Origin: Micrococcus lylae NBRC 15355
GTDB lineage: Bacteria; Actinomycetota; Actinomycetes; Actinomycetales; Micrococcaceae
Reading direction: 5' to 3'
Length of the DNA stretch: 36,193 nucleotides
NCBI RefSeq assembly: GCF_001570885.1
Contig: NZ_BCSN01000028.1
Span: 1-36,193 of the forward strand
Position numbers and translations under genes: made by a program. Below the pieces are notes generated by a model. It did not search any database, had not been told where the DNA came from, and saw only the letters and a program-made list of their open reading frames with translations. Positions 8,278-15,463 of the stretch are shown here, in pieces (the stretch's first letter is position 1; every line of letters starts with the position of its first letter).

Positions 8278-9018
8278 ATGGCCGCAGAGAAGACCACCAC
8301 CGAGGGGCAGACCACGGGCCGCAGCGTCCTGGTCACCGGCGGCAACCGCGGCATCGGCCGGGCGATCGCCGAGGCGTTCCTGGCCAACGGGGACACGGTG
8401 GCCATCACCTCCCGCAACGGCGAGGGGCCCGCCGGCGCCCTGGCCGTCGCCTGCGACGTCACCGACTCCGCCTCGGTCGACGCAGCGTTCACGCAGGTCG
8501 AGCAGGCCCACGGCCCGGTCGAGGTGCTCGTGGCCAACGCGGGGATCACCAAGGACCAGCTGCTGCTGCGCATGTCCGAGGACGACTTCACCTCCGTGGT
8601 GGACACCAACCTCACCGGCTCCTTCCGCGTGGTGCAGCGCGCCACCAAGGGCATGATGCGCCTGAAGCGCGGCCGCATCGTCCTGGTCTCCTCCGTGGTG
8701 GGCCTGCTCGGCTCGCCCGGTCAGGTGAACTACGCCGCCTCGAAGTCCGGCCTGGTCGGCATGGCCCGGTCCATCACCCGTGAGCTCGGCGCGCGCGGCA
8801 TCACGGCCAACGTGGTGGCCCCCGGCTACATCGACACCGAGATGACCCAGGGTCTGGACGAGGACCTGAAGAAGCAGTACAAGAAGTCCATCCCGGCCGG
8901 CCGCTTCGCCCAGCCGTCCGAGGTCGCCGACGTCGTCACCTGGCTCACCTCGGACCAGGCCGCCTACATCTCCGGCGCCGTCATCCCCGTGGACGGCGGC
9001 CTCGGCATGGGCCACTGA
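8278..9018 (+). CDS. fabG: 3-oxoacyl-ACP reductase FabG
   Basis: FabG reduces 3-oxoacyl-ACP with NADPH in type II fatty-acid synthesis. The 246-residue protein has the cofactor motif TGGNRGIG (residues 20-27), the NAG motif in VANAGIT, and the catalytic set Ser in VSSVVG, Tyr152 and Lys156 in NYAASKSG. The C-terminus GGLGMGH is typical of the family. The ATG at 8278 has a strong AGGAGGA site (8264-8270) 7 nt upstream; an earlier in-frame ATG lacks one. The gene next to it is another SDR, the position held by inhA/fabI in mycobacteria and streptomycetes. Confidence 0.95.
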   Translation: MAAEKTTTEGQTTGRSVLVTGGNRGIGRAIAEAFLANGDTVAITSRNGEGPAGALAVACDVTDSASVDAAFTQVEQAHGPVEVLVANAGITKDQLLLRMSEDDFTSVVDTNLTGSFRVVQRATKGMMRLKRGRIVLVSSVVGLLGSPGQVNYAASKSGLVGMARSITRELGARGITANVVAPGYIDTEMTQGLDEDLKKQYKKSIPAGRFAQPSEVADVVTWLTSDQAAYISGAVIPVDGGLGMGH

Positions 9019-9074
9019 GCCCGCGCCCCGCTCCGAGCAGACCCACCAGCCCAGACCACGTCCCAGGAGGGAAC

Positions 9075-9863
9075 ATGACCGAGAACACCACCGCCGCCTC
9101 CGGCGAGAAGGACCTGGCCGGCAAGGGCGTCGTCGTCACCGGCTCGTCCCGCGGCATCGGCGCGGAGACCGCCCGGCTGCTGGCCGCCCGCGGCGCCGGC
9201 GTCGTCGTCAACTACCGCCAGAAGGCTCCGCGCGCGAACAAGGTGGTCACGTCCATCGAGGAGGCCGGCGGCCGGGCCGTGGCCGTGGGAGGGGACGTCA
9301 CCTCCGCCGAGGACCGCGCCGCGCTGCTGGACGCCGCGGTGTCGACCTTCGGCTCCCTGGACGTGCTGGTGCTCAACGCCTCCGGCGGCATGGAGTCCCA
9401 GTTCGGCGAGGACTACGCCATGAAGCTCAACCGGGACGCCCAGGCCGCGTTGGCCGACGCCGCCGTCGAGCGGATGTCCGCCGGCGGCCAGATCGTCTTC
9501 GTCACCTCCCACCAGGCGCACTTCATCAACGAGGTGCCCACCATGGACTCCTACGAGCCGGTGGCCCGCTCCAAGCGCGCCGGCGAGGACGCCCTGCGTG
9601 AGCGCATCCCCGCGTTCACGCAGAAGGGCATCGGCTTCGTGGTGGTCTCCGGTGACATGATCGAGGGCACCATCACCGCCACCCTGCTCAACCGTGCCGA
9701 GCCGGGGGCCATCGAGGCCCGCCGCGAGGCCGCCGGCAAGCTCTACACCGTGGAGGAGTTCGCCGCCGAGGTCGCCGCCATGGTCGGCCGCACCGACCTT
9801 CAGGTTGGCCACACCGAGCTCGTGGGCGGCGCCCGTGACTTCCAGGGCGACCAGAAGGGCTGA
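9075..9863 (+). CDS. SDR oxidoreductase with Y-x6-K active site (FabL-like candidate)
   Basis: This 262-residue Rossmann protein has the classical SDR cofactor motif TGSSRGIG, then NASGG in place of NAG. The usual YxxxK pair is absent: four residues before Lys167 is Val. Instead Tyr160 and Lys167 are spaced Y-x6-K (SYEPVARSK), the spacing of the enoyl-ACP reductases FabI, InhA and FabL. A classical TGxxxGxG motif combined with Y-x6-K is the FabL pattern (family knowledge). Placed 56 nt after fabG with its own AGGAGGG site, it may be an enoyl-ACP reductase, but this is inference; it may instead be an SDR of other substrate range. Most databases would call it only an SDR family oxidoreductase. 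Confidence 0.85.
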   Translation: MTENTTAASGEKDLAGKGVVVTGSSRGIGAETARLLAARGAGVVVNYRQKAPRANKVVTSIEEAGGRAVAVGGDVTSAEDRAALLDAAVSTFGSLDVLVLNASGGMESQFGEDYAMKLNRDAQAALADAAVERMSAGGQIVFVTSHQAHFINEVPTMDSYEPVARSKRAGEDALRERIPAFTQKGIGFVVVSGDMIEGTITATLLNRAEPGAIEARREAAGKLYTVEEFAAEVAAMVGRTDLQVGHTELVGGARDFQGDQKG

Positions 9864-9941
9864 GCTGCCTCACACGCGCGCGTTGCTGGGCTGCCTCATC
9901 CGGGCGCCTAGCTGAGCTGCCTCATCCGCGCGCTTACTGGT
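9864..9941 (+). repeat. Three tandem 26-nt repeats
   Basis: Units at 9864-9889, 9890-9915 and 9916-9941 each begin GCTGCCTCA and are followed by a GC-rich, more variable half. The period is exactly 26 nt. The array starts immediately after the stop of the upstream SDR gene, and its third unit runs into the inverted repeat described next. Confidence 0.75.
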
Positions 9942-10003
9942 GAGGACTCACCCTCTGCACCTCACGTTTCAGGTCGGTTGACGGTGTGTCCTCACCAGTA
10001 AGC
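9932..10003. repeat. Inverted repeat with 21-nt arms
   Basis: The left arm 9932-9952 and right arm 9983-10003 match at 20 of 21 positions when one is reverse-complemented; the first 16 positions (GCTTACTGGTGAGGAC) are perfect. The spacer is 30 nt. It lies between convergent genes, so it could terminate both, but the arms are long and less GC-rich than the other terminators here. A REP-like dispersed element is an alternative. Confidence 0.75.
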
Positions 10004-10027
10004 GGGGAGGTGGGGGACCTGCGCCGC

Positions 10028-10954
10028 TCAGAGCCCGAGCATCCAGCGCACGACGGCCAGGTGGGGCACATCCACGCAGGCGTCGGCGACCTCGCGCAGG
10101 GCGGGCTTGCCGCACAGGGCCACGCCGCACCCGGAGGCGGTGAGCAGGTCGATGTCGTTGGCTCCGTCGCCGCAGCCGAGGGTCCCGAGCAGCGGCATCT
10201 CGGCCTCGGCGGCCCATTGCCGCAGCATCTGCTCCTTTACGGCGCGGTCCACCACGGAGCCGGCCACCCGGCCGGTGAGGTGGCCGTCGGCGATCTCGAG
10301 CTCATTGGCGCAGAACCCGGACAGCCCCCACGCGGCGGCCAGGGGAGCCAGGACCTGGGTGAAGCCTCCCGAGACGGCATAGATCCGACCGCCCGCGCCG
10401 GTCACGGCGGCGATCAGGTCCCGGGCACCCGGGGTCGGGCGCACCCGGGCGACGACCTCCTCGATCACCGCCACCGGCAGTCCACCGAGGGCCTCCACAC
10501 GCGCGTGCAGGGACTGCGCGAAGTCGAGCTCGCCGCGCATGGCGCGCTCCGTCACCTCGGCGACCTCGGCCTCGCGCCCGGCGTGCGCGGCGAGCAGCTC
10601 GACGACCTCGTCCTGGATCAGGGTGGAGTCCACGTCCGTGACCACGAAGGGCATCGGGGCATCCACCACGTCCGCGGGGACGCGGACGGCATGCCAGCCC
10701 TCGGGGGCCTCGGCGGCCGCGGCCCACGAATCGGACATCCAGCGCCAGCCCTCCACGGCCGTGCCCGCTTCGGCCGCGGCCGTCAGGTGCTCGGCGTGCT
10801 CGGGCACGCCGGCGGGACGGTCGGGTTCCCGGTCCGGCATCGTGCCCGGCGCAGCCTGCCCGGGCGCGCCGAGGGACCCGGCCACGGACGCTCCGGAGGG
10901 GAGGGCGCCGTCGTCGGGAAGGGGACGGTAGACCACATCACGGACCTGGCTCAT
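10028..10954 (-). CDS. serB: Phosphoserine phosphatase SerB
   Basis: SerB hydrolyses phosphoserine in the last step of serine synthesis. The 308-residue protein carries the HAD motifs: the nucleophile motif DVDST (Asp107, Asp109), the Ser motif in AVSGGF, a conserved Lys in RAVKEQML, and GCGDGANDIDLL. The first ~100 residues are Pro/Ala/Gly rich and I do not recognise the ACT-type regulatory domain found in many SerB proteins. The ATG at 10954 follows a TACCAT -10 element by 7 nt, so a leaderless transcript is likely. It is divergent from an ABC ATPase, the same neighbour that serB2 has in M. tuberculosis (Rv3041c/Rv3042c). Confidence 0.93.
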   Translation of the reverse strand: MSQVRDVVYRPLPDDGALPSGASVAGSLGAPGQAAPGTMPDREPDRPAGVPEHAEHLTAAAEAGTAVEGWRWMSDSWAAAAEAPEGWHAVRVPADVVDAPMPFVVTDVDSTLIQDEVVELLAAHAGREAEVAEVTERAMRGELDFAQSLHARVEALGGLPVAVIEEVVARVRPTPGARDLIAAVTGAGGRIYAVSGGFTQVLAPLAAAWGLSGFCANELEIADGHLTGRVAGSVVDRAVKEQMLRQWAAEAEMPLLGTLGCGDGANDIDLLTASGCGVALCGKPALREVADACVDVPHLAVVRWMLGL

Positions 10955-11040
10955 ACGGCCGATGGTAGGCGGATCGCAGGCCGGGCGGTCCCGTGCGTCG
11001 TGACCGGGTTCGCATGGTGGAGGCCACTACAGTGGTCCGC

Positions 11041-11877
11041 ATGAGCACCTCCGCCTCGGACGCCCACCTCCACGACGACCTCTTCGCCCCGGACAGCGAC
11101 GCCGTTCTGCAGCTGCGCGGGGTGACCGTGCGCCGCGGGACGAAGAACCTCATCGAGGACGTGGACTGGACCGTCCGCGAGGGCGAGCGCTGGATCGTGA
11201 TGGGCCCGAACGGGGCCGGCAAGTCGACGCTGCTGCAGGTCGCCGCCGCCCGCATGCACCCGACCACCGGCGACGTCGGCATCCTGGACGAGGTGCTCGG
11301 CGCGGTGGACGTGTTCGAGCTGCGTCCGCGCATCGGCCTGTCGTCGGCTCAGCTGGCCCAGCAGGTGCCGGACGGGGAGAAGGTCCAGGACGCCGTGGTG
11401 ACCGCCTCCTACGGCGTGACCGGCCGCTGGCGCGAGGAGTACGAGGTTGAGGACGAGGGCCGCGCCCTGGCCCTGATCACCCAGTGGGGCCTGTCCCGCC
11501 TGGCCCACCGCCGCTTCGGCACCCTGTCCGAGGGTGAGCGCAAGCGCGTGCTGATCGCCCGCGCCCTGATGACCGACCCGGAGCTGATGCTCCTGGACGA
11601 GCCGGCCGCCGGGCTGGACCTGGCCGGACGCGAGAAGCTCGTGGCCCAGCTGACCGAGGTGGCCGAGGACGAGTTCGCCCCGGCCCTCGTGCTGGTCACG
11701 CACCACCTCGAGGAGGTGCCGCCGGGCTTCACCCACGCCCTGCTGCTGCGCGACGGCCAGGTGGTCACGGCCGGTCCCATCGAGCAGACCCTCACCGAAG
11801 AGCACCTCTCCGCCGCCTTCGGCATGCCGCTGAAGGTCTCCCAGCACAAGGGCCGGTACGCGGCCGTCGCCGCCTGA
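11041..11877 (+). CDS. ABC-type ATPase without cognate permease
   Basis: This 278-residue single ABC domain has Walker A GPNGAGKSTLL (about residue 55), signature LSEGERKRVLIARAL, Walker B LMLLDEPAAGLD and the H-loop LVTHHLEEVPPGFTH. It resembles the ModF/Rv3041c-type cytosolic ABC ATPases. The substrate is unknown and no permease of ABC type lies beside it. Its stop overlaps the start of the TauE/SafE exporter by one base (TGATG), so the two are translationally coupled. TACAGT (11028-11033) sits 7 nt before the ATG, indicating a leaderless mRNA. Confidence 0.9.
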   Translation: MSTSASDAHLHDDLFAPDSDAVLQLRGVTVRRGTKNLIEDVDWTVREGERWIVMGPNGAGKSTLLQVAAARMHPTTGDVGILDEVLGAVDVFELRPRIGLSSAQLAQQVPDGEKVQDAVVTASYGVTGRWREEYEVEDEGRALALITQWGLSRLAHRRFGTLSEGERKRVLIARALMTDPELMLLDEPAAGLDLAGREKLVAQLTEVAEDEFAPALVLVTHHLEEVPPGFTHALLLRDGQVVTAGPIEQTLTEEHLSAAFGMPLKVSQHKGRYAAVAA

Positions 11878-12743
11878 TGGAGCTGCTGACCGCGGACGTG
11901 CTGGGGCTGGAGCTCTGGCAGGTGCTGGTGGTGCTGCTCGCCGGGTTCTGGGCCGGCACCATCAACTCGATCGTCGGCTCCGGCACGCTGGTCACCTTCC
12001 CGGTGCTGGTGGCGGTCGGCTTCCCCCCGGTCACCGCTCAGATCTCCAACGCCATGGGCCTGGTGGCCGCCGGCTTCTCCGGCACCGTCGGATACCGGCG
12101 GGAGCTGAAGCAGTCGATGGCGGTCGTGCCCGTGCTGACGGTCGCGTCCCTGCTGGGCGGCGTCATCGGCGCCTTCCTGCTGACCGTGCTGCCGGAGCGG
12201 GTCTTCGAGATCGCCGCACCGTGTCTGATCGTGGTGGCCCTGGGCTTCGTGGTCTTCCAGCCGCGCCTGAACCGCTGGGTGAAGGCCCGCAGGGCCACCG
12301 AGCAGGGGGAGGGACAGCCGGTGGGTGCCTTCGCCGGACCCGTCGACCAGGCCGACGACGTCCCCCGCGGCCCCGTGTCCCCCCTGCTCTGGGCCCTGGT
12401 GTTCGGCGCCGGGGTCTACGGCGGCTACTTCGTGGCGGCCCAGGGGGTGCTGCTGATGGGCATCCTCGGTGTCTTCCTCACCGGTCTGCTGGTGCACGCC
12501 AACGCGGTGAAGACGTGGCTGTCCCTGTGCGTGAACCTCGTGGCCGCCGTGTTCTACCTGCTCTTCGCCTTCGACCGCATCGACTGGGTGGCCGTGCTGC
12601 TGATCGCCGCCTCCTCACTGGTCGGCGGCTCCGTGGGCGCGAAGATCGGCCGCAGGATCTCCCCGACGCTGCTGCGCGGCGTGATCGTGGCCGTCGGTCT
12701 GGTGGGCCTGGCCGTGATGCTCCTGCGCCTCGTGCAGGGCTGA
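11877..12743 (+). CDS. TauE/SafE family permease
   Basis: A 288-residue membrane protein with about eight hydrophobic segments in two halves, separated by a hydrophilic loop (about residues 135-165). The N-terminal half has the family sequence GTINSIVGSGTLVTFPVL and the second half repeats it in degenerate form (FVAAQGVLLMGILGVFLTG). Members of the TauE/SafE (DUF81) family export sulfite, sulfoacetate and related anions; the substrate here cannot be read from sequence. Its start overlaps the ABC ATPase stop. It ends 7 nt before the rRNA methyltransferase GTG, so the three form one operon. Confidence 0.9.
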   Translation: MELLTADVLGLELWQVLVVLLAGFWAGTINSIVGSGTLVTFPVLVAVGFPPVTAQISNAMGLVAAGFSGTVGYRRELKQSMAVVPVLTVASLLGGVIGAFLLTVLPERVFEIAAPCLIVVALGFVVFQPRLNRWVKARRATEQGEGQPVGAFAGPVDQADDVPRGPVSPLLWALVFGAGVYGGYFVAAQGVLLMGILGVFLTGLLVHANAVKTWLSLCVNLVAAVFYLLFAFDRIDWVAVLLIAASSLVGGSVGAKIGRRISPTLLRGVIVAVGLVGLAVMLLRLVQG

Positions 12744-12750
12744 GCCGGAC

Positions 12751-13698
12751 GTGGTCGCCTCCGCCGGCACCGCCGCACCGCGTCCCGACGACGGCCGCCT
12801 CAGCGTGCTCGTCTCCCGCCGAGACCTGGACTCGCCCGAGCTCGCCCCCTACGTCTGCATGACCGATGCGGCGCTGCGCCGCGCCGCCGATGCCGAGCAC
12901 GGCGTGTTCCTGGCAGAGTCCACGCCCGTGGTGCGCCGGGCCCTGGACGCCGGCTGCCGGCCGGTGTCCTTCCTGCTGCCGCAGCGGTACCTGGAGACGG
13001 CGGCCGAGCAGCTGGCCGACGCGTTCGAGACGTTCCCGGAGGCGCCGGTGTTCACCGGGGACGACGAGCTGCTCAGTCAGCTGACCGGGTTCCACCTGCA
13101 CCGCGGTGCGCTGGCGGCGATGGAACGGCCGGCGCCGCGTCCGGTGGACGATGTGCTGGCCGGCGCCCGCCGGGTGCTGGTGGCCGAGGACCTCACCGAC
13201 CCGACCAACCTCGGAGCGATCGTCCGCTCCGCCGTGGCCCTGGACTGGGACGGGCTGCTGCTCTCGCCACGGGCCGCTGACCCGCTGTACCGCCGCGCGA
13301 TCCGGGTGTCCATGGGCACGGTGTTCCGGCTGCCCTGGGCGCGAGCGCTGGCGTGGCCGGGGGCCGGCCACCACGGGATGCCGGCCGGGCAGGTGGGGAA
13401 GCCGCACCGGGCGCCGGCCACGGACGGACTGGAGGCGCTGCGACGGGCGGGCTTCGTCGTCGTCGCACTCGAGGTGACGGATCAGGCCGTGGCACTGGAG
13501 GACCCCGTGCTCGAGCCACTGCGGTACGCCGAGCGGCTGGCGCTGGTGGTGGGTGCCGAGGGGCCAGGCGTGCGAGCCGAGACCCTTGCCCTGTGCGACG
13601 TCCACGTGAAGATCCCGATGCCTGCCGGCGTGGACTCGCTCAATGTCGGCGCCGCGGCCGCGGTGGCACTGTGGGAACTGCGCTGTCGTCCGGTATAG
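12751..13698 (+). CDS. SpoU/TrmH family RNA 2'-O-methyltransferase
   Basis: The 315-residue protein uses S-adenosylmethionine to methylate a ribose 2'-OH in rRNA or tRNA. The three SpoU motifs are clear: [10 protein letters not shown] (motif 1, about residue 150), [12 protein letters not shown] (motif 2) and [20 protein letters not shown] (motif 3), the segment that forms the trefoil knot. An N-terminal substrate-binding domain precedes them. The GTG at 12751 is 7 nt after the tauE-like stop; a later start cannot be excluded. The target nucleotide is unknown. Its stop codon lies within the TATAGT element used for rpmE2. Confidence 0.9.
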   Translation: MVASAGTAAPRPDDGRLSVLVSRRDLDSPELAPYVCMTDAALRRAADAEHGVFLAESTPVVRRALDAGCRPVSFLLPQRYLETAAEQLADAFETFPEAPVFTGDDELLSQLTGFHLHRGALAAMERPAPRPVDDVLAGARRVLVAEDLTDPTNLGAIVRSAVALDWDGLLLSPRAADPLYRRAIRVSMGTVFRLPWARALAWPGAGHHGMPAGQVGKPHRAPATDGLEALRRAGFVVVALEVTDQAVALEDPVLEPLRYAERLALVVGAEGPGVRAETLALCDVHVKIPMPAGVDSLNVGAAAAVALWELRCRPV

Positions 13699-13699
13699 T
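13694..13699 (+). promoter_or_regulatory. Probable -10 element for rpmE2
   Basis: TATAGT overlaps the stop codon of the methyltransferase gene. Transcription would start near 13706, giving a leader of about 85 nt. I see no good -35. Within the leader 13751-13756 and 13763-13768 form a 6-bp stem with loop CCAAAA, which could have a role in control of this ribosomal protein gene. Confidence 0.45.
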
Positions 13700-13789
13700 G
13701 ATGCGCTGGCCGTGCGCGATGTACGGCTGACAGATGTGACCTCTCGAGCGCCCTGGCCAAAACCAGGGGCACTGAACGAAGGACTTTCC

Positions 13790-14047
13790 ATGAAGGCTGA
13801 CCTGCACCCCGAGTACCGCTACGTGATCTTCAACGATCTGGCCTCCGGCGAGAAGGTGCTGACCCGCACCACCGCCGACTCCGACAAGACCATGGAGTGG
13901 GAGGACGGCAACACCTACCCGGTGATCGACGTCGAGATCTCCGCCGCCTCGCACCCGTTCTACACCGGCAAGCAGCGCATCATGGACACCGCCGGCCGCG
14001 TCGAGCGCTTCAACGCCCGTTTCAAGGGCTTCGGCGGCAAGAAGTGA
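13790..14047 (+). CDS. rpmE2: Ribosomal protein bL31, type B (zinc-independent)
   Basis: The 85-residue protein begins [16 protein letters not shown] and has the type B hallmarks: no Cys residues, hence no zinc ribbon, and the block [18 protein letters not shown]. In many Actinobacteria the zinc-free L31 is repressed by Zur and replaces the zinc-binding form during zinc shortage; whether a second L31 gene exists in this genome cannot be seen here. The ATG follows GAAGGAC. A hairpin terminator lies 34 nt after the stop. Confidence 0.95.
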   Translation: MKADLHPEYRYVIFNDLASGEKVLTRTTADSDKTMEWEDGNTYPVIDVEISAASHPFYTGKQRIMDTAGRVERFNARFKGFGGKK

Positions 14048-14080
14048 TCTGAGGCGGCCTGAGCCGCTGGTCCGATCCGC

Positions 14081-14120
14081 GAAGGGTCCGTCTCCCCTCA
14101 GAACGGGGGCCGGGCCCTTC
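14081..14120 (+). terminator. Hairpin terminator after rpmE2
   Basis: Arms 14081-14090 and 14111-14120 pair with one G-U, and the loop holds an inner CCCC/GGGG pairing. The tail is GTCGTG rather than a T-tract. The lplA promoter follows 70 nt later on the same strand. Confidence 0.75.
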
Positions 14121-14191
14121 GTCGTGTCCGGGCTGAAACGCGGGTCACCTGGCCTGTGCCGTCCCCGCGCGGGACGGCGGCGCTCGAGCGA

Positions 14192-14197
14192 TAGGCT
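14192..14197 (+). promoter_or_regulatory. -10 element of lipoate ligase gene (leaderless)
   Basis: TAGGCT ends 6 nt before the ATG at 14204, so transcription would begin at or next to the start codon. No ribosome-binding site longer than GAGG is available. Confidence 0.5.
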
Positions 14198-14203
14198 CGA
14201 GGC

Positions 14204-15268
14204 ATGAGCACCCAGCATCACGGCCAGTACAAGGTCCTCGGCGGCAAGCTCGTGCGCGTCGACCTCACGGTGGAGGACGGCGTCGTCACCGCCGCGAGCC
14301 TCAATGGGGACTTCTTCCTCGAGCCGGACGAGGCGCTGGAGGACATCAACGGCGCCCTCGTCGGCCTCGCCGAGGACACCGAGCACGCCGTGACCGCCCA
14401 GCGGGTGCAGGCGGCGATCCGCCCGGGTGCCCAGCTCTTCGGCTTCGACGCCGACGCCGTGGCCACCGCCGTACGCCGCGCCCTCGGCCGGGCCACGGCC
14501 TGGGAGGACCACGAGTGGGAGGTCATCGCCCCCACGCCACTGCCGATCCACCAGCACGTGGCCCTGGACCAGATCCTCACCGAGGACGTGGCCGCCGGAC
14601 GCCGCAAGCCGATGATGCGCCTGTGGCAGTGGACCGAGCCGGCCGTGGTGATCGGTGCCTTCCAGTCCCTGGCCAACGAGGTCGACGCCGAGGGGGCCGC
14701 CGCCCATGACATCCACGTGATGCGCCGCATCTCCGGCGGCGGGGCGATGTTCATGGAGGCGGACAACTGCGTCACCTACTCGCTGTCCCTGCCGCGCTCC
14801 CTGGTGGACGGCATGAGCACCGAGGAGTCCTACCCGTTCCTGGACGACTGGACCATGGAGGCCCTCTCCCGCGTGGGCGTGGAGGCGTTCTACCAGCCGC
14901 TGAACGACATCGCCACGCCGCAGGGCAAGATCGGCGGTGCCGCCCAGAAGAAGGTCGGCACCCACGGCCTGCTGCACCACGTGACCATGAGCTACGACAT
15001 CGACGCGGACAAGATGACCCAGGTGCTGCGCATCGGCCGCGAGAAGCTCAAGGGCAAGGGCGTCGCCTCCGCGAAGAAGCGTGTGGACCCGCTGCGCCGG
15101 CAGACCGGCAACATGACCCGCCCGGAGATCTGGGAGGTCATGATGCAGGTCTTCGAGGAGCGCTACGGTGCGAAGCGTGTCGAGCTCGACCAGAAGACCC
15201 TGGACCGTGCCCAGGCCCTGGCCGAGGAGAAGTTCCTCACCCAGACGTGGCTTCAGCGCGTGCCGTGA
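14204..15268 (+). CDS. lplA: Lipoate-protein ligase A with N-terminal accessory domain
   Basis: LplA activates lipoate with ATP and attaches it to 2-oxoacid dehydrogenase and glycine cleavage proteins. The catalytic domain covers about residues 105-354, with RRISGGGAMF (the usual RRxSGGGxx motif) and the lipoyl-adenylate Lys in GKIGGAAQKK. Residues 9-100 (KVLGGKLVRVDLTVEDG, GDFFLEPDEALEDING) resemble the accessory domain (LplB, PF10437) that is C-terminal in E. coli LplA and a separate protein in Thermoplasma. Here it is N-terminal. A TAGGCT element 6 nt before the ATG suggests a leaderless transcript. Confidence 0.88.
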   Translation: MSTQHHGQYKVLGGKLVRVDLTVEDGVVTAASLNGDFFLEPDEALEDINGALVGLAEDTEHAVTAQRVQAAIRPGAQLFGFDADAVATAVRRALGRATAWEDHEWEVIAPTPLPIHQHVALDQILTEDVAAGRRKPMMRLWQWTEPAVVIGAFQSLANEVDAEGAAAHDIHVMRRISGGGAMFMEADNCVTYSLSLPRSLVDGMSTEESYPFLDDWTMEALSRVGVEAFYQPLNDIATPQGKIGGAAQKKVGTHGLLHHVTMSYDIDADKMTQVLRIGREKLKGKGVASAKKRVDPLRRQTGNMTRPEIWEVMMQVFEERYGAKRVELDQKTLDRAQALAEEKFLTQTWLQRVP

Positions 15269-15293
15269 CGGCCCCGACGACGTGGGCCACCCT

Positions 15294-15331
15294 CCCCACC
15301 GTCCAGAGTGAGCCCCACCGTCCGGAGTGAG
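15294..15331 (+). repeat. Two tandem 19-nt repeats
   Basis: Copies at 15294-15312 and 15313-15331 (CCCCACCGTCC[A/G]GAGTGAG) differ at one base and abut exactly. They lie just after the lipoate ligase stop. A further 8-bp inverted repeat, GACACGGT at 15337-15344 with ACCGTGTC at 15364-15371, follows at once. Confidence 0.7.
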
Positions 15332-15402
15332 GGCGAGACACGGTCACGTTGGTCGATCTCATCACCGTGTCGTCCCCTCACAACGCAGTGATCAGCACCA
15401 GA

Positions 15403-15442
15403 GACGGCCCGCCGCCTTCACTTCAGAAGGCGACGGGCCGTC
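15403..15442. terminator. Hairpin terminator between convergent lplA and pepN
   Basis: A 16-bp stem (15403-15418 with 15427-15442, one G-U) encloses an 8-nt loop and is followed on the plus strand by GTCGTCGA. It ends 21 nt before the pepN stop, so it can serve both strands. Confidence 0.85.
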
Positions 15443-15463
15443 GTCGTCGACCCCGGCACAGGA

